A stretch of DNA of 64,000 bases from Arthrobacter antibioticus (GCF_030063205.1 NZ_JASISQ010000003.1:1-64000), one strand, 5' to 3'; positions 44,980 to 55,257 are shown, counted from the first letter of the stretch. The notes: generated by a model not told the origin, from the letters alone. Made by a program: numbers and translations.

Positions 44980-45100
44980 GCTGCACATCCTTATGTTGAA
45001 GTAGATGCCCCGCTGGCTTGTCCAACCGGGCGACTAATAGAAATCTAACAAGATTGCGGACCAACGTCGATGGGGACATCTCCCCGTCGGCCGATGTGAC

Positions 45101-45126
45101 GTCATTATCTCCAACCTCACCGAGGG
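45101..45126. repeat. Single copy related to the 17.1-kb repeat
   Basis: GTCATTATCTCCAACCTCAC lies in the gap between the EssC-like gene and the WXG100 gene and differs at few positions from the 24-mer repeated at 17158 and 17190. CCTCAC and GTGAGG here also form a small hairpin. Confidence 0.6.
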
Positions 45127-45153
45127 GTGTGAGGGTATTATCTCCCGCAATTT

Positions 45154-48100
45154 TTACCGCTCGTGGTCCATAGTGGTGGCCACCTGCAGCTTGAACGCCT
45201 TTCCACGACCAACCACATAGCCCCGGCCCGGGATGAACTTATTGTTGGAGACCCGTCCAAGGGAAGTGTTCATCAAGGTGTCCCCTTCCACATCACCGGG
45301 GTTCATGAGCAGCCCGCGCCGGCCCGCCTTGAAGAGTCCGGCTAGGCTCCACGCCCCGGACCAGGTGGAGGTTTCTCCCTCACCCACAACAAAGCAATTG
45401 GTCTTCACCGCCGCTTTGATCAAGGTCACCAGGTCCATTTCGGCTTCGGAGTCGGCAAACTCGGTTACGCCCTCCATGAAGAAGGCAACCGCTTGGCTTT
45501 CACTTTCCACTAGGTCAATCAAGCGCTGCAGTTCAGGCTCCAGCTCCCCCGGCGTCACAATGGATTCATCCCACAATGGCAGGTTGGCGATGGCGGAGCG
45601 GCGCGAACCAAAGTAAATGCGCCGTGTTCCCGGAGTTGAACGTTTAAGCGCTTCAGCCAGGGTCACCAGAGCTGTTGTGCGCCCTGACGACGGCGGACCC
45701 GTGAGCATGAGCGCACCGGTGGCCTGCAGACCGGTGGGTTCAAGATTGTAATCGTCAACACCAATGATCACATTTCCTGGAGTTGCTGCCGGCAGCACGT
45801 CCAAGTCAAGCATTTCAGGCAACGACTCCACTCGGGGAGCTGCCACCACGCCTTGGCGCCGGAGGGTCTCGGCCAGGCTGGCCACTTGGCGGGCCTGGAG
45901 GGCCAAGTTGGAGGTGCCACCAAAGATTGCCACCTGGATTTCACCGCCGTCAATCATGCCGCGGCCGGGCGGTGAGGCCGGAGTCAGGACGTCGCGCGGC
46001 AAGCCCAGGTTGGAGTAATCATCGGCGGTGGCCAAACGGAACACCAAGAGGCGCTGAACAGATGAAGCCAACGACGCCGGGAGCGACTTCGGGCTGTCAC
46101 CGGCAATGACAATGTGCACGCCCATGGGACGGCCATCGGTGGCTATCTGCTGCAGTGTTTCAAATTGGTTCATGCCCACGCGGAACTCGTACAGTTCACG
46201 GAACGTGGCCAGACCATCGACCATGACAATGATGCGCGGTTCATTCGGCTTGTTGGCCAGCTTTCGGTACTCGGCAATACTGCCGGCCTTGACCTGGGCA
46301 AAACTCTCCGCGCGCGTCTCGATGATGCCGCGAACGTACCGCAGTAGACGCCCAACCCTTTCGCTGTCCTCGGCGTTGATGATCCCACCGACGTGCGGGA
46401 GTACCTCAAGCATTTGTAACCCGTTGGAGGCAGCGTCGATGCCGTACACCTGCACGGGACCGCCGCGTGGTGTGATCGCCGCGGCGATGGCAATGGTACG
46501 CAGCGCGGCCGATTTGCCGGAGCCACTGGCCCCCAGGACGGCCATATTTCCATCCTTGTCCGGCTCAAAGAACACGGTTGGCTGGGCCTGGTGCTCGGGA
46601 TCATCCATGACACCGAGAAGAAGCTGCTCATCGGTGCGTGGTGTTGGCAGCTTCGAGAAGTCATAGATCTCGGGCAACTCACCCAGCCACGGTTTGCGGG
46701 GAGGCTTCACGCCGAGTTCCACGGCAGCCAGAGAAATGTTGGAAACCACGCGGGAGATGTCATTGGGCCCGGCCGAATCCTCCACGGGTGCGGCAACCAT
46801 TTCCTGCTCCCACGGTGCGCCAGCCCCAAAATCCATCTCAACAATGTCAATGCGCGGACGCTGCGGGGTACGGCTCGTCCAGCCACCGGCATAGCCGGTC
46901 TGGAATCCCTGGATCCGTCCGGGCCCCGTTTTAGCCGCGCCACGTCCCGGGATGGACGGGCTAAAGTACGCTGCCGTGGAGTCACCGAGAATGTCCTGAG
47001 AGTCATCCACATCTGCCATACGCAGAGCGATGCGCATATTGGTGTTGGCCCGCAGGCTGTCCTTGATAACACCTGAAGGACGCTGCGTGGCAAGGATCAG
47101 GTGCAATCCCAGGGAGCGTCCGCGGGCAGCAACATCGACAACACCGTCCACAAACTCGGGAACCTCCTTGGCCAATGCGGCAAACTCATCAACAACAATG
47201 ACCAACGACGGCGGTGCTTCCGGATCTGCTTCACGCTCCATGGCCAGCAGGTCTTTGGCCTTCTTGCGGTTGAGCAGGTGTTCCCTGAAGTGCAGTTCGG
47301 CTCGCAAGGAAGTCAGCGCGCGGCGGACCAGGTGCGGGGACAGGTCAGTAACAAGACCCACTGTGTGCGGCAACTGCACGCAGTCAGCAAAAGCAGCCCC
47401 ACCCTTGTAGTCAACGAACAGGAAGGAGAGCCTATCGGGACTGTAGGCGGCAGCCATGCCCAGCACCCAGGCCTGCAAAAATTCGGACTTTCCAGCACCG
47501 GTGGTACCGCCAACAAGGGCGTGCGGGCCTTCAGTCTTTAGGTCAAGGTACATGGGTTCAACACCTTTGGAACCAACCAGAGCTCGCAAGGAACCCTGGT
47601 GTTTACGGTTCTTCACTGCCCGGGAGGAGACAGAGTTATTTTCCAGCCACCTATCGGTGATCCCGGAGGTGCTTTCCACAAGATCGTGTCCGGCGAGCGC
47701 AACGTAGGAGACGCTGCGGGGAAGGTCGGAATCATCATCCACTGGTTTGCCTGCATCAACCACCGGTGCCAGCATGCGGGCCAGCTGTGCGGCAAGTTCC
47801 AAACTTACGCTTTCACAACTCACCGGAAACGTTAGCTGCCCTAGCCGGACCTGACCTGTTGTTGCCGTTTCAGCCACGTGGATGAAGTCACGGCAGGAAG
47901 CAGGCAACGCTTCAACAGATCCTGCTACCCACATAATGTGCACGCCCACATCGGCACCGTATTCGGTCAGACGGGTGAGACGGGCCCGGTCAACCTTAAC
48001 GTCGTCCTCAATAATGACGAGCAACGCGGGCGTGGCTGGCGCGGGAATCTCAAGCTTATTGGGATCCAGGATACCCCTGTGGGCTGCGCCGTTTGCCGCC

Positions 48101-49590
48101 ATATTGACACCGCGGTGCACCATTAAATCTTCAAGAGCTGCAAGCAGTACGCTGGCCGCACCGTTACCTGAGGCCAAGTGCTCGCCGGTCAGCGGAGAGT
48201 GCACGGAGCCTACGTGAGGGAGCCATTGGAGCCATTCCCACCGCTTCTTGGATTCAGCAGAGGTCATGGCGGCCACTGCCAGTTCGGCCGGCGAGTGCAG
48301 CCCAACCGCTTGAAGCACCAGAGCCCGTGCCACATCATCAACCACTCCCCGAGGCCCGGCAACACCCAATGCACCGCTGGTGCGGAACTGGGCTACAACG
48401 GGAACTCCATCAATATCGGTAAATTCCGTTTTGATGTCCTCGATCTCCGCCATGTACTCGGGCAGAGTTTTATTATCGCTTGGCGCCTTCACGGGAGTGC
48501 GTGAGGGTTGCCGGCCAACACCCAAACGCAAGGAAAGAAACGATTTGTGTTCAGGTCGGTGGGTCCACATCAGCGGACCGAGTTTGTAGATCGCATCAAC
48601 TGTTTCAGCCGTTGAGGGGCTTTCAGCCAACCGCACGGCACGTTCCACCTGTTGGCGTTTGGTCATTTGCCGACGAAACTCAACAATTGCCCCGCGGAAC
48701 TGAACTATGGCCTCTTTTAGGTCACGTTTGGCGTTGGCTTTTTGATCCATCCAGCTGCCAATCATCATCAACGGCATCATGGCCATGAAGACAACACTGA
48801 ACAAGCTCCGGGTCACAGCAAACATGACAGCACCCATCAGGATGGGTGCCACCAACATGATGGTTGGGAAGCGCTGGCGCTGCGGGCGTTGGGGTCCGGA
48901 GGGCAGCATTTGTTCTTCAATTTTAAACTGCGCCACAACGCGCGGTGACCGGTTGAATTCAACCAGAGGGCTGCTGGGACCCTGCTGTGCGCCCCGGCCC
49001 AGGCTCACAACTGAAATAGTTGTCTCGCCCAGGGTGACTTCATCGTAGGATCCCAAAACGGCACGGGAAACCTGGGTGCCTTCCATCATCAGACCATTGG
49101 CAGATCCGGTGTCAGAAATCTCGATAGTCTCACCGACGGTAATACGGGCATGCCGTTTTGAGGTCATGGGATCGCTCAGTCTGACATCTGCGTCATAGTC
49201 GCGGCCCACATAACTTGTCCCCGCAGGCAACGCGAATTCAGCGCCCGCATCCGGTCCGGAAACCACACGAAGGGTCGCGGCAGCCGGTCCGCGGTCCTGA
49301 TTTACTGCTGCGAAGCTCTCGCTAACCTGGGTGAGAGAGACGGTTGCGCCAGGGCGCAAACCCGATTCAAGGAGGTTACTTTCCGGTGGCAGCGTGCGGC
49401 CGCGAACACCGCCCACAATGGATTGCTCCACCAATAATGAGAGGTTTTGCGGGGCACTGGCCCCCTTGCGGGAAGGGTCAGCTAAATATAGTTCTGTGGC
49501 GATGTCCCCCACAGACGCCAGTCCGTCCACTGTGACGGCTAGGTTTTTATCCTCTTGCGGTTCACGCTTGAGGGTCAGCCTGATCCTCAT
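45154..49590 (-). CDS. EssC-like FtsK/SpoIIIE ATPase with ubiquitin-like and FHA domains
   Basis: 1478 residues, the presumed type VII secretion motor. Residues 1-95 look ubiquitin-like (YukD/EssC N-terminus); 105-200 are an FHA domain (SYVGRDYDADVRLS, SKRHARI, GSANGL). Two membrane helices span 241-278. FtsK domain 1 has an intact Walker A (GGTTGAGKS, 694-702) and Walker B (LVIVVDE, 796-802). Domain 2 has GASGSGKS (1020-1027) but a DG instead of DE. Domain 3 is degenerate (GPPSSGRTT, 1298-1306). Its start overlaps the upstream FHA/wHTH gene by four bases. Single-chain architecture resembles EssC of Gram-positive bacteria more than split mycobacterial EccCa/Cb. Confidence 0.92.
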   Translation of the reverse strand: MRIRLTLKREPQEDKNLAVTVDGLASVGDIATELYLADPSRKGASAPQNLSLLVEQSIVGGVRGRTLPPESNLLESGLRPGATVSLTQVSESFAAVNQDRGPAAATLRVVSGPDAGAEFALPAGTSYVGRDYDADVRLSDPMTSKRHARITVGETIEISDTGSANGLMMEGTQVSRAVLGSYDEVTLGETTISVVSLGRGAQQGPSSPLVEFNRSPRVVAQFKIEEQMLPSGPQRPQRQRFPTIMLVAPILMGAVMFAVTRSLFSVVFMAMMPLMMIGSWMDQKANAKRDLKEAIVQFRGAIVEFRRQMTKRQQVERAVRLAESPSTAETVDAIYKLGPLMWTHRPEHKSFLSLRLGVGRQPSRTPVKAPSDNKTLPEYMAEIEDIKTEFTDIDGVPVVAQFRTSGALGVAGPRGVVDDVARALVLQAVGLHSPAELAVAAMTSAESKKRWEWLQWLPHVGSVHSPLTGEHLASGNGAASVLLAALEDLMVHRGVNMAANGAAHRGILDPNKLEIPAPATPALLVIIEDDVKVDRARLTRLTEYGADVGVHIMWVAGSVEALPASCRDFIHVAETATTGQVRLGQLTFPVSCESVSLELAAQLARMLAPVVDAGKPVDDDSDLPRSVSYVALAGHDLVESTSGITDRWLENNSVSSRAVKNRKHQGSLRALVGSKGVEPMYLDLKTEGPHALVGGTTGAGKSEFLQAWVLGMAAAYSPDRLSFLFVDYKGGAAFADCVQLPHTVGLVTDLSPHLVRRALTSLRAELHFREHLLNRKKAKDLLAMEREADPEAPPSLVIVVDEFAALAKEVPEFVDGVVDVAARGRSLGLHLILATQRPSGVIKDSLRANTNMRIALRMADVDDSQDILGDSTAAYFSPSIPGRGAAKTGPGRIQGFQTGYAGGWTSRTPQRPRIDIVEMDFGAGAPWEQEMVAAPVEDSAGPNDISRVVSNISLAAVELGVKPPRKPWLGELPEIYDFSKLPTPRTDEQLLLGVMDDPEHQAQPTVFFEPDKDGNMAVLGASGSGKSAALRTIAIAAAITPRGGPVQVYGIDAASNGLQMLEVLPHVGGIINAEDSERVGRLLRYVRGIIETRAESFAQVKAGSIAEYRKLANKPNEPRIIVMVDGLATFRELYEFRVGMNQFETLQQIATDGRPMGVHIVIAGDSPKSLPASLASSVQRLLVFRLATADDYSNLGLPRDVLTPASPPGRGMIDGGEIQVAIFGGTSNLALQARQVASLAETLRRQGVVAAPRVESLPEMLDLDVLPAATPGNVIIGVDDYNLEPTGLQATGALMLTGPPSSGRTTALVTLAEALKRSTPGTRRIYFGSRRSAIANLPLWDESIVTPGELEPELQRLIDLVESESQAVAFFMEGVTEFADSEAEMDLVTLIKAAVKTNCFVVGEGETSTWSGAWSLAGLFKAGRRGLLMNPGDVEGDTLMNTSLGRVSNNKFIPGRGYVVGRGKAFKLQVATTMDHER

Positions 49591-50291
49591 TCAACTTCCG
49601 TTCCACGCTGAGAATCCAACAAGGGAAGATCATCCGGAGTGACCAAGTGGGAGGTGACTGAGTGTTCAACCAGCCTGGCTCGCCTGTTTGTGGCCAGTTT
49701 CCCACCACCTCCACGCAGCCCAACCACACCAACACGGTCAAGTTTGTCGCAGACATTATCCAGTTTCCGGTTGAAGCGCGTCAGCGCCCAGCCCAACCGT
49801 TTGGCGGCCTGCGCCGAGGAGGGGATGGAGCTGAAACCGGTTCCGCCACGACGCAGCATGGGCTCAGCCAGGGCAACTATTAAAGCCTTCTGCGAGTCGG
49901 TGAAGACCACCGGACCAATGGTGGTGGAACCGGCTGAGTCTTCTTCGCGGCTTTGGGACATGAAGGACGGCGCCGTGAGGTGAACCGAGAACTCGTAGGT
50001 GGTGGGACCGGCAGTGAAGATCACGTTTGTCTGGCTAAAGACAAGCGGAATCCGTGCCCCGGGAGCCATCCAGGCCTGCATGCCACCGGCGGCGTCAGCA
50101 ATGGTTGCCGAAAGCATGGTGCCGGCGTTCGTCAGCCACCAAATGCCGTCGTACTTGCTAACCTCCAAAAACTTCCTGTGCAGGTAGGGGTTGTCATCTA
50201 CCTCAATATCGCCTTCACGGCCGATGCTGAAAATGGTCTCCGGTGACGGTTCGTACCATTCGCCACAGAAATCTATGGTTAGTTCGGCCAT
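49587..50291 (-). CDS. Small FHA-like protein with C-terminal winged helix
   Basis: 234 residues from the ATG at 50291. The N-terminal 105 residues are FHA-like (FSIGREGDIEVDDNPYLHRKFLEV), with the conserved GR but an atypical HRKF in place of the S-x-x-H loop. Residues about 130-205 form a helical/winged-helix module (DSQKALIVALAEPMLRRGG, AAKRLGWALTRFNRKLDNVCDKLDRVGVVGL). It lies between the kinase gene and the EssC-like gene and may be a phospho-dependent adaptor or a regulator of the operon. No named family recognised. Confidence 0.7.
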   Translation of the reverse strand: MAELTIDFCGEWYEPSPETIFSIGREGDIEVDDNPYLHRKFLEVSKYDGIWWLTNAGTMLSATIADAAGGMQAWMAPGARIPLVFSQTNVIFTAGPTTYEFSVHLTAPSFMSQSREEDSAGSTTIGPVVFTDSQKALIVALAEPMLRRGGTGFSSIPSSAQAAKRLGWALTRFNRKLDNVCDKLDRVGVVGLRGGGGKLATNRRARLVEHSVTSHLVTPDDLPLLDSQRGTEVE

Positions 50292-50346
50292 GATGGCAGC
50301 CCCCTTGTTTGCTTGTAAGTCATCTGCCTGTGTGCGGTCCCGATCG

Positions 50347-52143
50347 TTAGGAACACTTTTTTGTCTCCGGCGAGGTCTGCCCGTTCTTACGAACAAGCTT
50401 CACTGAAATACAGGATTGATCGTTGGAACTGTTGACAACAAATGCTCTGGTCTCGGTACTTGCTTTGAACACCCCGGAGTCAACTGCGCTGACTGAGGCC
50501 CACAGATATTTGTCTCCGTCTTGCGGATCTGGGTTGGTCCAGGTCCATTCGGAGCCGCCATTTTTCGGTGTGGCCTTCAATTCGGTCACGGCTGGAACCT
50601 CGGCGCCTACAACCAGCGCCGTGGGTGGCACTGAACTTTGTTGCGCAAGCGTATCCTCTGGGGCTGTGGGGCCTACCGTCATGAACACAATAATTCCCAC
50701 CACGACGGCGGCCACCAGTCCCAGCCCCGCCACCAGTCCCGGCCATAGTCGTTTTTTTCGAACCGGGGCTACCGCCGCAGCTGGATGAGCATCGGGGGTT
50801 GGTGCCAACAGTTCACTGCGTTGAATGGTTGAGTCAAGAGCAAAACCCGGGACAATTGGTAATTCCCCCCGGTAGGCCACGGAATCATTCCACGCTGTGG
50901 GCGAGGCCATGTTTGAAAAGCCTTTGCGGAACGTTGGGCCATCTACCGAGTCTGCAGGGGCTCCAGTGTCAGTGCCGGAGTTCGGGTGCACAGAAAATTC
51001 TGACCGCTGTGCCGGTCTCTGTAGCTGTGCCGGTCCCTGTGCGAGGCCCGATCCCTGTGAGGGTACAGTCTGACCGTTGCGAGTCAGCCCAGAAGTTGAA
51101 CCGGATGTTGAACCAGTCATAGAGCTAGCGGTTGAATCAGTTGCCGTTGATGCCGCTGCACGTGATGGGAAAGTCGGGTTGGAGAAGCCAGCCTCAGGGT
51201 CAATGGAGACAATGCTGCGAATTCGTGTCTCTTCGGCCTGATCCCCCGGGCGCGCCTCATGGGAGGGGACTTCTTCCTGGACTTCAAACGGGGTGACAGA
51301 CAAGTTCAAGTCCGCTTGTACACGCATTAAAGCACGGGCAAAGTCCTTGGCCGAACCGTACCGGGAGGTGGGCGATTTCGCCATGGCAGTAGCCAACACC
51401 AATTCAAGGGCTTCGGGAATGTCGGCACGGCCCAACCGGGGCAGGGGTGCTGAATTGATCCGGTCCATCAGTTGCCGTTGGGAGTTGTCGGCCCCCGGGA
51501 CAACAAAAGGTGAGTGCCCCGCCAACAAGGTGTAGATCGTGGCACCGAGGGCCCAGACATCCACCCTGACACCGTCCGTTGCCCCGGCTCCAAAGGACTC
51601 TGGTGGCGACCATGGGATTGACATTCCACCGCCGTCGGCCTGGACGGTATCCATGGCACCGGAAATACCAAAGTCGGTCAGGGCGGGCCTGTTGTAGTCG
51701 GTGACAAGGACGTTGGCCGGCTTGATATCCCGGTGGGCAATGCCTGCGCGGTGCGAGGTTTCCACCGCTGAGGCCACCTGAATACCAATTTCCAGCGCCT
51801 TGTCCGCGCTGAACCGCCCCTGTCTATATTGCAAGTCAAGACTTGGTCGGGAGCAGTACTCCATCGCCAGGTAGGAGTGGCCCGATTCGGTGATCTCGGC
51901 CTCAAAAATGGTGACAATGTAGGGGTGCGCCGACAGTTGGGCCATGAGGTTGGCCTCCGACTCAAAACTGGCTCTGGCCCCTTCAGTCTTTAAATCCGCG
52001 GTCAGGACTTTGATGGCCACTTTTCGGCGTGGCCGATCCTGCTCATAGAGGTACACATCCGAGAACCCACCCGAACCCAGCACCGAAATGAAGCTGTAGC
52101 CAGGCAGGACGGGAGGCGCTGCCGGAGGGCGTCTGGCACTCAC
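50347..52143 (-). CDS. Transmembrane serine/threonine protein kinase (PknB type)
   Basis: 598 residues from a GTG overlapping the upstream stop by four bases. The kinase domain (about 15-275) is intact: glycine loop LGSGGFSDVYL, Lys45 in VAIK, HRDIKPANV at 137-145 and DFG at 157-159; the APE motif reads PPE. A Ser/Thr/Pro-rich linker follows, one membrane helix at about 473-497 (LVAGLGLVAAVVVGIIVFM), and a 100-residue extracytoplasmic domain with two cysteines. It would phosphorylate FHA-partner proteins encoded in this operon, reversed by the PP2C enzyme. Confidence 0.92.
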   Translation of the reverse strand: MSARRPPAAPPVLPGYSFISVLGSGGFSDVYLYEQDRPRRKVAIKVLTADLKTEGARASFESEANLMAQLSAHPYIVTIFEAEITESGHSYLAMEYCSRPSLDLQYRQGRFSADKALEIGIQVASAVETSHRAGIAHRDIKPANVLVTDYNRPALTDFGISGAMDTVQADGGGMSIPWSPPESFGAGATDGVRVDVWALGATIYTLLAGHSPFVVPGADNSQRQLMDRINSAPLPRLGRADIPEALELVLATAMAKSPTSRYGSAKDFARALMRVQADLNLSVTPFEVQEEVPSHEARPGDQAEETRIRSIVSIDPEAGFSNPTFPSRAAASTATDSTASSMTGSTSGSTSGLTRNGQTVPSQGSGLAQGPAQLQRPAQRSEFSVHPNSGTDTGAPADSVDGPTFRKGFSNMASPTAWNDSVAYRGELPIVPGFALDSTIQRSELLAPTPDAHPAAAVAPVRKKRLWPGLVAGLGLVAAVVVGIIVFMTVGPTAPEDTLAQQSSVPPTALVVGAEVPAVTELKATPKNGGSEWTWTNPDPQDGDKYLWASVSAVDSGVFKASTETRAFVVNSSNDQSCISVKLVRKNGQTSPETKKCS

Positions 52144-54245
52144 AGCAAACCGTCGAAGAGCAGCGAAACACCGTCACCCAATTCGGCAATGTCCCCGTTC
52201 AGCAAGATGGCTTCTTCTCCCTGGCTCAAACGACGCGGGGCGGCACCCTCACGAACAAGCACAGTGCCGTTAGTGGCCTTGAGGTCAACAAGGAGCACGT
52301 CCCAGCCGTCAAGACGGACTTCCACATGGGAACGGGAAATATCGTCGTTACCGCTCTGGACTTGAACCAGGCGAGGCATGGCTCCACCCATGACCCGGGA
52401 CACTGAAGGCTGGCGGCCAATGATGAGCGAATGGTCAAGTTCCACCAGTTCGCCGGTAGAAATGTGCATGGTGCCAAGCCGCGGCCGGCCCACTTCACGC
52501 GGTTCCGAATTGATACCGGCACCGCAGGCTGAACACTGCGAGCGGCTTGGCGGGTTGGCATGGCCATGGGGGCACATCCGGGCCAGAACCATGGGACCTG
52601 TTGGCGGACGGGACTCCAGAGGCTCGGCAACCGGTGGTGCCGACTCGGCGGCAACATCTCCGCGCATCACAGTGTGACCGTCATGATCGGGATCGTAGGA
52701 TTCGTTGGCTTTAGAAACATCCTGCCCCGATGCCACCGGAGCAGACTGGTTCTGGTTCTGCTTCTGGTTGCCAGAATTCCCCCAAGGCACGGAGTCGATC
52801 ATCTGGCTATCCGGGTTCGCCTCCGGGCTCTGGAATGTTCCCGCCACGGAATCAACGGCTTCCTCTGCCTCGCTGCCAGAACCTGAGCCGGAGCCGCCAG
52901 CATCTTCGGAGTCAACTGCGGCATCTTCTGCCGGTGCGCCTGCCACATTGCCTGCCACGGGGGGCTTCGGTGGTCGCGGCGGCAGGGCAGGCTCCGAGTT
53001 TTCCTGTTGCAGAGGCTGGCCGTTTTCATCCAATCTGACAGCAGCAGCTTCCACACTTTGAGCCATGGTGGTGGCACCAAACAAGTAGTCGTAGTTGATG
53101 GTGAATCCATCATCGACTTGTTCCTGCCCCGACGGTGCCGATTCCCCGCCCAGGGTACCCGCAGCGCTGGCAGAGGGCTCATGCTCGTCAGTCTTCTCGA
53201 CTGGATCATGGTCACCACTGAGGTCCTGGTCTTCGCTGAGGTTCTGGTCTTCACCCAATTGGTGGTCTTCACCCATGTCAGGGCGGATCGTGCGGCTTAA
53301 GTCCGGCTCTGGTCCGTCACCTGCCACGTCCAGGGGCGCCAGCTGGGCGTTCCACTCGGCGTCGGCAGCCTCTGCGGCTTTTGCAAAATTCGCTAACGCT
53401 TCTGCGTCTTCGTACCTGTCATCAGCTTCGTAGTCGCCATCAGCGGAGTTCTCTGCCTCCGCGTTCTCTGCCTCCGCGCCATCTGCCTCAGCGGAGCTCT
53501 CATCTTCCGAGTCTGAGCCGTCCTCTTCTGCTGGCTCGTGGCTAGGTGAATCATGCACGGCTACAGCATCCTCGCCACCATGAGCCTGCGAATCCCACAG
53601 CCTGGTCTCGGTTTCTGCGTGAGAGCCGGCGTCCCCGCTGCTGGCATCAGCGACAAAAACCTGTGCGTCATTTGCTTGCTCGTGAGCATGGGCGGCGAAT
53701 GGCAACAGAGGCGCCACCGCGTCGTCGTACGTTTCGGCTGAGGAGGCGCTGTGCCCCATGACTGTCCCTGAAGGCCCAACGAAATCGGCAGACTTGGAAT
53801 CCACTAGCCGAATCGTCAGCGACTGCAGGGCCACAACCCCTTCGCCAAGCGGCAGAACAAGTGCCGTACTGTATGAATCGGGCTCGGCCATTGTCAGTTC
53901 AATAGATTCGGCAAGCGGCAACGAGCGCTCACTCCAGGTGGTGACGTCCCGGCCCGAAACAATCTCCGTGCCGTTCTCCGTGTGCGCCAGCAAGGTGATG
54001 TCCCCACGCAAAATTGCGTGCAGGCGGTCACTTTGAACCACCACGGCGAAGTCCGGCATGCCTGTGAGGCCCGTACCAAATTTCTCGGTGACTTCATTCA
54101 GGACCCCGTGGATGGTTGGCTTTTGGCCAAGGTACTCCCACAGGTAATTGACGGTGGCCGAATCGGTCTGTGCTTCTAAAATGATGACCGAACCTGAGCG
54201 CACAATTCCAAGCCAGGAACCTGTACTGTACTGGGTGCTAACCAT
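52140..54245 (-). CDS. Zinc-ribbon/FHA protein with long acidic linker
   Basis: 701 residues from the ATG at 54245, with GAGGAG upstream. Residues 1-150 form a conserved-looking globular domain (STGSWLGIVRSGSVIILEA). About 200-550 is acidic and low-complexity, with Glu-Asp-rich and short LGEDQNLSEDQDLSGD repeats. A zinc ribbon (MCPHGHANPPSRSQCSACG) near 558-575 leads into a C-terminal FHA domain with LIIGRQPS, ISRSHVEV and ATNGT. It should bind phosphothreonine on partners of the adjacent kinase. Cytoplasmic; its start overlaps the PP2C gene end by eight bases. Confidence 0.85.
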   Translation of the reverse strand: MVSTQYSTGSWLGIVRSGSVIILEAQTDSATVNYLWEYLGQKPTIHGVLNEVTEKFGTGLTGMPDFAVVVQSDRLHAILRGDITLLAHTENGTEIVSGRDVTTWSERSLPLAESIELTMAEPDSYSTALVLPLGEGVVALQSLTIRLVDSKSADFVGPSGTVMGHSASSAETYDDAVAPLLPFAAHAHEQANDAQVFVADASSGDAGSHAETETRLWDSQAHGGEDAVAVHDSPSHEPAEEDGSDSEDESSAEADGAEAENAEAENSADGDYEADDRYEDAEALANFAKAAEAADAEWNAQLAPLDVAGDGPEPDLSRTIRPDMGEDHQLGEDQNLSEDQDLSGDHDPVEKTDEHEPSASAAGTLGGESAPSGQEQVDDGFTINYDYLFGATTMAQSVEAAAVRLDENGQPLQQENSEPALPPRPPKPPVAGNVAGAPAEDAAVDSEDAGGSGSGSGSEAEEAVDSVAGTFQSPEANPDSQMIDSVPWGNSGNQKQNQNQSAPVASGQDVSKANESYDPDHDGHTVMRGDVAAESAPPVAEPLESRPPTGPMVLARMCPHGHANPPSRSQCSACGAGINSEPREVGRPRLGTMHISTGELVELDHSLIIGRQPSVSRVMGGAMPRLVQVQSGNDDISRSHVEVRLDGWDVLLVDLKATNGTVLVREGAAPRRLSQGEEAILLNGDIAELGDGVSLLFDGLL

Positions 54246-55257
54246 GATTCTCCTCGTGCAAGGGTGCTGCACTATTTTCTAGCAATGCAGTGGGTTGGAC
54301 TGACGGGACTGATTTTTCGGGTGTTCGTACAGACGCCGGGATGGACTCCAGAACGTCTTCGGGAATAACTTCGGTAGGAGCTTCCAAGGTGTCCTTCTCC
54401 GGGGCCAGCATCCGTGGAAGTGTGTCATCACCGCCGGTTTGAACTGCCATCTGAGCGGTTTTCGGATTGTTCAATGTCTCATCCCCGGCCACTCCATTGA
54501 CATGGCTGGCGTCAACCACAATAACTGTGATGTTATCCCGGCCCCCGGAGCGTAACGCGGACTGAATCAGTGAATCCACGGCATCTTGAGGGTGGCTCAG
54601 GGTACTGAGCGTCCTATGAATCGCACTGTCGCTCAGTTCCCCCGACAGGCCGTCCGAGCAGACAAGAATTCTGTCCCCTTCCTCAACCGGCACAAGCCAA
54701 AAGTCAGCTTCGGTGTCGGAACCGGCGCCCAGCGCCCGTGTGACCACGTGGCGGCGGGGGTGGGTCAGCGCCTGCGCGGGTGTGATGAACCCTGCATCAA
54801 CGAGTTCCTGAACCTCGGAATGGTCCACACTGACCTGGCGAAAGCTGCCCTGACTCAAGCGGTACGTCCGGGAGTCGCCCACGTTGAACACCAGCCAATA
54901 AGGCACCCCGCGTTCCTCTACCAAAACCACACCTGAGACGGTTGTTCCCGCTTTATCGCTGGTGACTTCACGGATCCGTGCGTCCGCGCGGCGAAGCGCC
55001 TGTTGCAAATCAGCTGCGGTAGCCGTGCGGGAGGCGGCAGTGAGGAAGTCCTGGTTGCTCAGAATGGCAATACATTCGCGGCTGGCAACCTCGCCCGCCT
55101 CGTGTCCGCCCATTCCGTCGGCAACAGTGAATAACGGGTCTGCCGCCAAGAAGGAATCTTCGTTCAATTCCCGGCGCAGGCCACGGTCAGTGCCAAACCC
55201 AAAGCTGAGTATGACACCCGCAGAGGTATCTTCGCCAACACCATCTACCGGGCTCAT
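54238..55257 (-). CDS. PP2C-family protein serine/threonine phosphatase
   Basis: 339 residues with complete PP2C metal motifs: RGLRRELNEDSFL, VADGMGGHEAGEVAS, FNVGDSRTYRL, VCSDGLSGELSD and GGRDNITVIVV. It is soluble, unlike PstP-type enzymes that carry a membrane helix after the catalytic domain; the last 80 residues are a polar tail with no helix. It should dephosphorylate targets of the operon kinase. Its ATG overlaps the stop of the RDD-FHA gene by four bases. Confidence 0.92.
   Translation of the reverse strand: MSPVDGVGEDTSAGVILSFGFGTDRGLRRELNEDSFLAADPLFTVADGMGGHEAGEVASRECIAILSNQDFLTAASRTATAADLQQALRRADARIREVTSDKAGTTVSGVVLVEERGVPYWLVFNVGDSRTYRLSQGSFRQVSVDHSEVQELVDAGFITPAQALTHPRRHVVTRALGAGSDTEADFWLVPVEEGDRILVCSDGLSGELSDSAIHRTLSTLSHPQDAVDSLIQSALRSGGRDNITVIVVDASHVNGVAGDETLNNPKTAQMAVQTGGDDTLPRMLAPEKDTLEAPTEVIPEDVLESIPASVRTPEKSVPSVQPTALLENSAAPLHEENHG

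Noticed and set aside
44988-44988. Upstream ATG as start of the WXG100 gene
   Set aside because: The AAGG ribosome site would directly abut this ATG; the ATG at 44979 has proper spacing and gives the normal N-terminus.
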